Below are positions 21,768 through 31,013 of a stretch of 64,000 nt of DNA, piece after piece (the first letter of the stretch is position 1; each line of letters starts with the position of its first letter). The DNA comes from Nansenia antarctica. Lineage: Eukaryota; Chordata; Actinopteri; Argentiniformes; Microstomatidae. A model generated the notes under the pieces. The model saw only the letters and a list, made by a program, of their open reading frames with translations. It searched no databases and was not told the origin of the DNA. The DNA lies in assembly GCA_963989245.1 (NCBI GenBank), contig OZ022342.1, forward strand, positions 14,005,995-14,069,994, written 5' to 3'. The translations under genes and the position numbers were made by a program.

Positions 21768-22075
21768 CCAGCCTTTCTCAACTCCAGTCCTCGGGACCAG
21801 AAGATTTTTGTTGTAACCAGGAACTCACACACCTAACTTCACTAATCAAGGGCTTTTCTGATGGTTTGATTGGTTCAGTCATTAAATCAGGTGTTAAATC
21901 TGGACTGGATTTAGTTCCTGACCAGGAACTCACACACCTGATTTAATGACTGAACCAACCAAACCATCAGAAAAGCCCTTGATTAGTGAAGTCAGGTGTG
22001 TGAGTTCCTGGTTACAACAAATCTTCTGGCAAGTGGGTCTCGAGGACTGGAGTTGAGAAAGGCTGCCTAGACCAT
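21768..22075. mobile_element. Long palindromic MITE
   Basis: The left arm cagcctttctcaactccagt is mirrored by actggagttgagaaaggctg at the right. Inner arms of over 100 bp (for example aactcacacacctaa) also pair. Flanks ctctagac and cctagacc suggest a slightly damaged 8-bp duplication, so a hAT origin is likely. Confidence 0.8.
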
Positions 22076-22141
22076 GAATTCATGTATATTTTGAAGTGAG
22101 GATTGCAGGCCAGGTTGGGAAGGTTGAAGGCCAGGTTTCCA

Positions 22142-24659
22142 TCACTGTGTGGCCCATGCTTTGACCAGAGGTCCATTCTGATAATTCACCAGGAAGCAGG
22201 CCACGCTGAACAGCTGGTTGATGCTCCCAGTGACGGAGAGGGGGATGACTGTATCAAACAGTTTGTTCTCCTTCACCCTCCTGATGCACCTCTCCACATG
22301 GACCCTCAACCGTGCGATGGACTTGGTCTCTCGAATGCCTTCCTGGAGCATCTGGGTCCTCTGAGACAGGAAGGCCGGCCGGTACACTCTGCAGGGGACG
22401 AGGTCATCAATGATGAAGCCCTTTTCCACCATGATGGCCATGTCAGGGGTCAGGAGAGAGATGATACCAGATTGTTTGAATATCTCTTTATCACTCACTG
22501 AGCCTGCATAGAGTGCTGAAACAAATGTAATGGCTCCATGTGGTGCCATCCCCAGCATGCACTTGAAGGTGCAATGTGACTTGTATGTTGAAAACACTTC
22601 ACTCTGCAAGAGGAGGGAGGAAGGTGTTTGGCAGCGGATCTCTGTGCAGTCGATCACGACCTGGGTGTCTGGGTACTTCAACTTGAACTCGAGCGGCAGC
22701 TGAGCTTTGACAGCATCCGGTGACATCCACAGACACACTGACCCCAGCAGGTTGTAAAGGAAGTTGGCCCATGTGACGACAATCCTACTGGCTGTGGTGC
22801 GGTGAATGTTGAATCGATGGCCCAGATCCCTGAGCGTCATGCCCACCGAAAGGTGCATCAGAAATAGGAACAGCTCGTCAACAGGTTCAAGTTTCTGTCA
22901 ATAAAGAAAAACAGACATCATGTTCTCATATTCTCTATATCAAATTGTGGAATGCACTGCCAGTTTACATTAGGGATGCAACCTCAGCAAATATGTTCAA
23001 GTCAAGACTAAAACCCCATCTTTTTAATATTGCCTTTAAATGACTAAATAATACAATTATGATTATATAATGATTGGAGCACTTTGAGCTGCAACGTTTG
23101 CAGGAAAAGCGCTATACAAATAAAAAGTTATTATTATTGTTATTATACTTAGTTGATCCACAACAGAACAGCAGCTGATATAACCAAACTATAACGGCCA
23201 ACATGTTGTAATTTAACTGTTTTTAAAATGATGTCCAGTTCAAAGCAGAAAACCTACCGTTGCTCTTAAAGGAACAGGCTCCTCAGGGTCAGTAGAGGAT
23301 ACCTTAGCCCGGGTGACCCTCACCATTCTGGAGGTACAAGGCTCGATCATGCGCCAGAAGCACATGAAATGTTCATAGGTAGCAAACCTTAGGACAAGCC
23401 AGAATACATGACGTGTTAGTTTAATTGTATCTATACAGTTGTTAGACTACAAGCAAACATGTATGTATACATTAATTAATTAATTAATGAATGATCTTTA
23501 TTGTCATTGTAACAGGTACAACGAAATTCAAATGCAAACCCTAGGTGCTAACAAACAAACAGTCTTAAGATAGTAAAAAAAACAAGAATGAGAGATAAAT
23601 AGGGGGGGATATAAATAGAAATAGGGGGGGGGGGGGATAAGTGGTCGGTAGACATCTGAGAATGTATCTTTAATGTGAACTTCTATACGTATATACACTA
23701 TATGGCCTATTCACAGGGGAGTATATAGACAGGGGGGAGTTAACATGTAACTGTGTACTTTTATAAACATATGGACTAGTAGACTTGTATACAGTATATG
23801 ATCCTTATCACAAGAATATGATCCTTATCACACGATGGGTACAGTACTTATTATCTACTACGTGGGTGTGCGTGAGAGAGATGGGGGTGGAGAGACTGAA
23901 CAGGTGAGTTAATTTGCCTGGGGGGATTAATAAATGACATTATACAAATCACACATACCTGGTGTAAAAGCGTATGTCCTCGTCGGAACCTGCGAATCGC
24001 CGCAGGCTGAAGTTGGCCTGTAGCTGGACGGTCTCTAGCTGTTTCTGGAGCTTTTCGATTTCGCTCTTCAATGACTCGTTTTGGGCCAGGACATCCTCCA
24101 AAGCGAAAGGATTAGGAGCCACGCAGTAATCATGGTCTTGCAGGGTGACCCCCATCTCATCAGAGGAGTCCTGCAGAGCTGGCCTGGGTGCTGATTTGGC
24201 GAACTGGTTCCATTTAAAGAGACACGGGACGGCTCCTTTCTTCAGCCTCCTTAACCCACCTGCAGCTGGCACAGCGAAATCACCTGGTTCAAAATGCCGA
24301 CTGCACACTTTGCTGTTCTTGGTGACACGAAATGCGTCCCGCCGAATCTTCGCTAGCCACTTAGCATTTGCCTCAGAGTTGCTTGGGAAGGAATGAAAAC
24401 TTAAATACGAATTGTAGCGCGCCGAATTCACACATTGTGGCACACAACAGTGATCATTGGAGCCTGATTCACGTTGTTGGTACGTGAAGGCCCGTTTTTG
24501 CTTCGTTCCAGAGGCCAGCTCGTCGTCTTTAGCTTGCATGACTAAGGACTTGTACCGTGCCATCTTGGCTTCAGGTTTCTCATTTTGGTTTGTGTTCACA
24601 AATACAGAAGGCACAAAATCAGGACTAGACCAGTCCAATGACGCCTCTCCTGCAGAACG

Positions 24660-24704
<45 letters not shown>

Positions 24705-24743
24705 ACGCATACACACACATACACACACATACACACACATACA

Positions 24744-24790
<47 letters not shown>

Positions 24791-25128
24791 ACTATACAGA
24801 TACAACACCAGCTAGTGCTGGTTACTTTGGCTTAGTCTAGCTACATATTACTGACAATTGTTCATGTAAACAATAGGTTTTCCATTGAAATCAGAGAGTA
24901 GATTAGCTACAGATTTGAGAGATTACCTGATATAAAATGGGCGCCACACACACGAGCATTCTTCATCGTGTCCTCAGTCCAACTGCTGTCAACACGGTTA
25001 ATCGCTTGCAGCCACAGCCCCCGTCGGTTGCTCTGAAACGGTCGTGATCCTGACGGGATTCGGTAGAACTTGAGTCCGATAGTCGTGGAATACCGATTCT
25101 GACAACCGAACACGCAACAACCAGACAT
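22142..25128 (-). CDS. Double-THAP DDE transposase (ISL2EU/Harbinger-like), open frame intact
   Basis: Four exons join in phase to 591 codons: 24927-25128, 23959-24649, 23258-23387 and 22142-22894. THAP domain 1 is residues 1 to about 86 (starts MSGCCVFGC, with VCGAHF) and ends in the next exon (SPDFVPSVF). THAP domain 2 is about 134-220 (HCCVPQC, VCSRHFEPGDF). A leucine-rich coiled coil lies at about 265-290. The DDE_Tnp_4-type catalytic domain is about 342-591. The first catalytic Asp is at about 423 (VVIDCTEI) and the final Glu at about 542 (RVHVERCI). The usual Asp of the M-x-D-x-G-F motif is Glu here (IMVEKGF, about 498). No stops or frameshifts. It is convergent with the SWIM gene and head-to-head with ift22. 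It could be a recently active transposase or a domesticated gene. Confidence 0.82.
22925..23155 (+). mobile_element. LINE 3' fragment
   Basis: It encodes LWNALPVYIRDATSANMF then KPHLFNIAFK and a stop, the end of an L2/RTE-like ORF2. The typical gcgctatacaaataaaaag and (tta)n tail follow. It lies in the last intron of the THAP transposase, on the opposite strand. Confidence 0.75.
23480..23700 (-). repeat. LINE 3'-tail fragment
   Basis: Starting gaatgatctttattgtcat, it is the reversed tail (atgacaataaag) shared with the 37-55 kb LINE family. Poly-G tracts follow. Non-coding. Confidence 0.55.
24658..24786. repeat. (CA)n microsatellite next to a transposase acceptor
   Basis: About 125 bp of CA/CATA repeat begins within 10 bp of the acceptor of the THAP transposase exon 2, giving (UG)n in its transcript. 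Confidence 0.95.
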
Positions 25129-25884
25129 TTCGTTATGCTAGTAGCAGTTGTTAAGCTATGTTAAGCTTACCTAACTCTAACTCTGGGTCAACAATGTTGT
25201 TTTTGTCCGAGGCGAGCTTCCGTTGCCTAAATGCGCGCGCGTATTTTGATGACGTCGACTGTGAAACCTTCTTCTTCTTTTCAGTTTGAATGGTGGTTTG
25301 CGACCAACTTGAGCCGCATTACCGCCACCTACCGGACTGTGTTTGGACGGAAAACTTAAAAATGAAAGAAATAAACAAAATTGGGGGGAGGAGTTAAATC
25401 TTGTCTATCTATATCTCTGCCTGGGACAGCTCTTTATCCCAGCGTATTGAATGAAAGGATTTAGCACAGGAAGACACGCCTCTTGGGTTACGTTCGTAAA
25501 TTCGCTCTGAGCGCCGGAGCGCACACTGGGTTCAACGTCATAAAGAGTAAGTCATTTGATTGGCCAAGAGGCATTCCATGAGTGCGGATCAGATTCCAGA
25601 GCGAGTTTACGAACGCAGCCTCGGAAACCATAGTGATCAGAAGGATGTTTATGTCAGAGAGGGTCTGTTTGACAAGCAATGGATGTTTCTCAAACTAAAG
25701 AGCTTCTTCTCGTGTATTTTTTATAACTGCAATATTACAGCAAGTGATATTAATAACAGCAACATTTTAATTGAGAAATTCAAAAAGATCTCTGCGTCTT
25801 TAGAAAGACTAGCTAACGGGTGTAGCTATCCAGCTAGCTAGCTCGCTAACTGTCAACACAAAACAAGACCAACGTTGACTGGAA
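25129..25884. promoter_or_regulatory. Head-to-head interval between transposase and ift22
   Basis: The 756-bp interval separates the transposase ATG (-) from the ift22 ATG (+), so it must hold both promoters or their ends. It contains a CpG-rich patch (gcgcgcgcgt at 25232), a pyrimidine run cttcttcttctttt at 25269 and the fold-back MITE at 25485-25620. No TATA box is obvious. Confidence 0.45.
25485..25620. mobile_element. Fold-back MITE, copy 2
   Basis: The ends gggttacgttcgtaaattcg and, reversed, ggctgcgttcgtaaactcg match copy 1 at 2834-2973 over the full length in the opposite orientation. It sits about 265 bp upstream of the ift22 start codon. Confidence 0.75.
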
Positions 25885-27470
25885 ATGTTTAAAGCAAAAA
25901 TACTTTTAATTGGACCAAGTGAGGTAAGAGGAGAACCCTCTCCACTGGAAAGGATGTGGATGTTGGTAGGGTCTGGTGGCTAACCAAATTCGCAAAGCCT
26001 CAATGAAAATCTCAGATTAGGCTACTACTAGTGAGACGTAATGCTAGGCAATGCCATGGCAATGGGACTGTGTTATGGGACTGGGCCAAGTAGAACTAAT
26101 GAAACGGGGCACATTGGCTGCATCTTCTCGTTTAGCTGCAGTATGGGTAGCCTACAGACACTTTTTGGATTAGGCCTGGATATAAAACGTTGACTAATTT
26201 GCTAAATTCGTTGACTAATTTGCTAAATGTCGAAAATGACAACAATAAAACGTCTGTGTTTCAGTCTGGAAAAACAGTTATCGCAAATTTTCTGTCTGAC
26301 ACAGTGGAGACAGTAGGAGGAGATTACAATCCTACGCAAGGAGTCAGGTAAATTGACAACATTGTATTATACATAAATATATAATGAAGTTGAGAAGGGT
26401 TCTTGACAGCTGATTGTTATGTGTGCTATGAATAGAGTAGGAACGTTTTGACCTATGGGGGAGCTAGTTGAGTCCCCTATGTAGAAATATTGTAAAAAAT
26501 ATATATATATAAATATACCAGAGTCTACTTTTAAACGAGAAGTGTGGTGTAATGATATATGAAATTGACAAAACAATTTCAACCTTCAACCCAACATTTG
26601 ATTAGTTGTTTTAGTTACAAAAGGTTGTATGTTTTAAGTGTAGCTGAGAAAATCTGTGTCCAAATATTTATAATAATAGTTTGGAGCATCATTCAACCAT
26701 GTCTTATTTCAATTCAAGGATACTGGAGTTTGAATCTCAGAATGAAGGCAGTGGTGACAAATACTCAACATGTGCAGTGGAACTCTGGGACTGCGCTGGA
26801 GACTTTAAGTAAGGATCAATATTTCAAACACTTCCAACCCATTTCACATCTGTACATAATGTAGTTATCCAAATTAGTCAATTATTCACAGGGAAACTGG
26901 GGGCTGTATTACCAGCTTATCAACAAGCTCTGGGTAACTTTATGAACTTGTTTTTTCTGGTCAAGGTTTGAATCCTGCTGGCCAGCTTTAATGAAAGACT
27001 CCAATGGGGTGGTCATTGTGTTTAACCCAGACATGCCAAGCCACCTAAAAGAAGTGGAGACATGGCACTCAATGTTCATCTCATCTCAGGGGCTGCAGGA
27101 CAGCCAATGTCTACTGTTGGCCCATCACAAGCCTAGTAGTGGAACAGATAATGGACGACCGGCACTAGGTAACCAGGGAGTTTATCCTTCTCTCACAGGT
27201 TTATCTTGTCAAGTGCTTTGAGATTCTTTTTTGCAATGAAGAGCGATTTATAAATTGAAGCAATCACCATTATTAATATTCATCAATGTATTCTATGTGT
27301 TTATTTCTTTCCTGTGTGTAGCCTCACAATTGAACAGGCTACCACTCATTCACTCTAACCTAGACGAGGAGCCAGAAGACGTGCGGCAAGGGTTTCGCAG
27401 ATACTTGGATAAAGTTGTGCATACACTGTCAGAGAGCCGAGAGCGAGAGGAGATGTCTATCATTACCTAA
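25885..27470 (+). CDS. ift22: Intraflagellar transport protein 22 (Rab-like 5), complete
   Basis: Small Rab-like GTPase subunit of the IFT-B complex, needed for building cilia (family knowledge). Five exons join in phase: 25885-25923, 26265-26347, 26719-26808, 26966-27168 and 27322-27470. They give 187 aa against about 185 in mammals. MFKAKILLIGPSE then SGKT forms the P-loop split by intron 1. YNPTQGVR, ELWDCAGD (switch II-like), CWPALMKDSNGVVIVFN and LLAHHKP follow. The C-terminus SREREEMSI is the family's conserved end. The start is fixed by the conserved MxKAKIL opening. A LINE 3'-tail-like stretch (about 27195-27280) lies in the last intron. It converges with atp5mg about 550 bp away. Confidence 0.95.
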
Positions 27471-28019
27471 TATACACTAATGGCAACAGAAGCCTTCAGC
27501 ATCCAGTCTATGCTACTTTTTTCTATACAGAGGGAAATAGGTCTCTACATGTCCAACAATATTGTAACAGTTTGCACCATGTCCCCATCAAACATGTATA
27601 CATCCTTCAATGGGATCATTACTAGCTCAATAGAGCTGATTCAATATATAGCCGGGGAAGTCTTATACCTTTTTACACAGAATCCAAACCTGTTCAGTTG
27701 CTATGGCACAAGGCTTCATTGTTTTAAATGAATAAACCATGTTAAACCAGAAATGTCATCTTTGGGTAAATATTCAGTTGCAGTTATGGTGTGTGTGTGT
27801 GTACAATGTTGAAATGTGTTGACCAATCACACATTTCCCACCAAAATCTATGAGAAATATTATTATTAATACTATATTTACATTTGATAAGCCCAGTGTA
27901 CCCAATGATGAAATCTTCAAATTACATAGTACTGTAGTTGAACAATAGACATTTAATGTTTGGAGCTGGAAGTTAAGAGTACACAACACTCAATGAAGAA
28001 AAAAGAATGAACAGAACAT

Positions 28020-29030
28020 TTAAACATTGTATCCGATGAGACCTCCTTTCCCGATGATCTCTCCAATGTAGAACCACATCAGCACTTCTGTGGCAACCAG
28101 TCCATTCCTCAATGCATCCTGTGAGATAAATGCGGCCAAAGACACAGTTTAAATAGACACTACTACTACAAGGTACTTGTCAGGCAATGCATGGGTCACA
28201 ATTAGAACACTTAAAGAGGGAATTCTTTTTTAAATTAATCCATCAGCATATTCTACTTACCTTAACTGTTGTTTGTCCAAGACGCCCAGTCTGGAAGCCC
28301 TTCAGGATACCCTTAACACCTTCAATGGCCTTGGGGATCTCGGCAGGTGAAGGGGGCACGAGCTCGACTCGGGCGTAATGCCAGAAAGTCACTAGTCGGG
28401 GTTTGGAGAAGGTGACAGCGGCTGAAACATAAACAAAAGCGTTTTAATGTCATGAAATCAGTCCTCTGTGCCTCTTCTTTATGCATGCTTGCTATGTCAT
28501 TGCCGGGTCAAACGGGACACGAGACACGGCGTGTTCCGAGAGTGCAAGGACTCATGTTGGAACACAGCAATGAACTGTTTGACTTTAACGAGCCACACAG
28601 TCTCGCGCAGTGGCAAAGCTAATGCTGCTTACACTGCTAGCTGCTGTCATATCAAAGCAACATTGGTTTAGCACTAGCTACTCAAGCTACTTTAACGAAC
28701 GCTTTGCTACATTTGCAAATAGTGTCACGTCGGCCGTTTATATAAAATAGTATGTCTGTGTTTCTATTGAGCTATTTCTTTGTTTGTTTGTTTCCTGGGT
28801 AGCTAACATTAGCTGTCAAAATGTGATCGCGTTTTTAGCTAGCTGCTAAATGCTGCAGTGCTGCTGCCGGGTTTCAACACAGGAGGCCCCGCGCGTCATT
28901 GACAGTTCGATAGCAATAACATGCATACCATTGCTTTAATTAAATCAACGTATTCCTATCAGAGATCAATACACTTACCGCCGAGCAATGTGGGTACTTT
29001 GGCCACCAGTTTCTGCACTGCCTGGGCCAT
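28020..29030 (-). CDS. atp5mg: ATP synthase membrane subunit g, mitochondrial, complete
   Basis: Small subunit g of the F0 sector of mitochondrial ATP synthase, involved in dimerisation and inner-membrane shape (family knowledge). Three exons join in phase: 28979-29030, 28261-28421 and 28020-28118. They give 103 aa, the usual length. Exon 1 encodes MAQAVQKLVAKVPTLLG, an amphipathic start. Exon 2 carries SKPRLVTFWHYARVELVPP. Exon 3 holds the single membrane helix with GLVATEVLMWFYIGEIIGKG, including the GxxxG-like helix-packing residues, and ends GLIGYNV. All splice sites are GT-AG. Confidence 0.95.
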
Positions 29031-29149
29031 GGTGATCTCTGCTTTCAGTGATGTTCAAAGCTGCACTCTTCTCAACTGGTCCGCCGCGACTGAATGTCAC
29101 CTCCAACTAGAAGGACCTGCGAGTATAGCTGTCTATATGACTGCCTGAA

Positions 29150-30685
29150 CGGAAGCACGGAGCCTTCCCATTAAAAGGGATGTTCGACTCATTCTTGCGT
29201 GTAGTTGATTAGCTCAGACAGTGTTTAGAATAGTGATATTTCAGGTCATTCTAAAACATTATGTACGAAAACACCTTGCAGTCACTCTAATCCAGGACGG
29301 GGATTCGGTAAAAAAATAAAATAAAAAATAAAAAAGTTCATTTGGAGTTTCTGCAAAATTTGCAGAAACTCCAAATGAACTTTTTTTTGTTGTTGTTGTT
29401 GTTGTTTTTGTTAATTGTTTTGGACATATTTAAAAAGTGAATAGGGCCCAAGTTATGGGGCCCAAATGTGAAACTAAAAACTGTCTGGGCTAATCAACTA
29501 CAGCCCAATCAGGAAAAAAATAGAAAAGGTGGAACATCCCTTTAATAAATTTGACCTAATTTCCTCTTTTAATACGATCAGCGATTACTACGATCAATAT
29601 TCCCCCTGGACCATATTCATGAGTTTGTCAGAGGCGGTGGTAATTTATAATCTGACTGATTTAATCTTTGTCAAAATTATTCATCAAATTACTTGAATCA
29701 TATTTATTGCCCAATGTCCAATGTCCTTTTTAAGAGGAACCAATTTTTCTCTAGCATCAGTAGTCATATGCATACATTCTAGGCCTAAATGCATTGCACA
29801 TAAATAAATAATACATGAGATAGTTGTAATATAGATGTTGTGTGAGGACCTTTAAAAACCTTATGGCTCCAGGCAGGAATGATCATCTGAACCTCTCAGT
29901 GGGGCATCTGGGGAACAATCTCTAGTCAAGAACGTTGGGTGAGACCAAATTGCCCGATTTTTTGTAAGACTTTCTCCAGCCTGCAGAAGTTGTCCTTTCT
30001 AATGTTTACTTTCAGCACACTATTGCATTGGTTATCACACTTACCATAATGTTTTTTAAATAATTTAAAAGTATCACACTGATTTTGTCAGAAAAAAGAG
30101 CCTCACCTCAAGACAAGGAATTATCTTTCTTTATATGCAGTTTCAAATACATAATTAATTTCAAATTCAGGATAAATGGAAACAACTTGTTTAGATACAT
30201 TCAAATCGCAATGATATAGTAATAACCAAACTACTGTACATGTTACATAACTGTCTAAAGGTTAATACTGAGAACACTAGGTTTTAGTTACACAAACTTC
30301 ATTTAGCAGACTTTGTGGTGTGGTTTAAGTATAGACTAGGAGTAGACTTATATATTCCTTTTGGGAGTGTCATATGAGTTTCATCCACACTTGATGTTAT
30401 CATCTGGACCACTCAGAATAATTCTTTCAGCTGCACAGATGTCTCTGAGGTTGATTTTGGATCATAAAGGACCACAGCTATTAGAGGTATACCGCAGGCT
30501 ATAACACTGCTATTACTCTCCTTCTTTACCCTTAGTGGTTTAGTACAGTATGTTCCCTATAGGCACTTCAGACTCGTATATCTTGAATACAGGTTGTCAC
30601 TCACTTAGGGGCTTTTGTATTCACAGGGCTGATTTGTCAGTACTTTCCTCCACCTGTAAGGATGAAGCTTAAACTATATAATCAA
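29150..30685. other. Intergenic region between atp5mg and pdzd3
   Basis: No gene seen. It contains a 53-bp near-perfect palindrome at 29332-29384 and otherwise AT-rich single-copy-looking DNA. Confidence 0.6.
29332..29384. repeat. Near-perfect 53-bp palindrome
   Basis: aaaagttcatttggagtttc is followed almost directly by its reverse complement gaaactccaaatgaactttt. The only break in symmetry is at the centre. Confidence 0.95.
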
Positions 30686-30689
30686 TATA

Positions 30690-30948
30690 CAGTGATGCTT
30701 GAACGTATGTGAACCCCTTGTGCAATTATAGATTTGTTTTGTTTTTACCATGAAATCTTTATTTAATCAGAACCAGTCTTTTTTATCTGACATAACAGGT
30801 TTATATTGACCAATTCCATATGTTGGTTTAGAGGGAATCATGCGTGTAGTAGGAAAACTAAATTATAATTTAGTTCATGGTAAAACAAAAATACAATTTT
30901 TTTTATAATTGCACTAGGGGTTCACATACTTACAAGCATCAGTGTATA
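30690..30948. mobile_element. Tc1/mariner-type MITE
   Basis: The left end cagtgatgcttgaacgtatg and the right end, reversed, cactgatgcttgtaagtatg form about 40-bp inverted repeats, both continuing gtgaacccct and tgcaattat. TA dinucleotides flank both sides, as expected for the mariner superfamily. No transposase. Confidence 0.85.
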
Positions 30949-31013
30949 AGCAAAACATACAGTATACTGTATACAATGTATATATTTTCTGCAGGTACAG
31001 CGCTTGGTCATAT

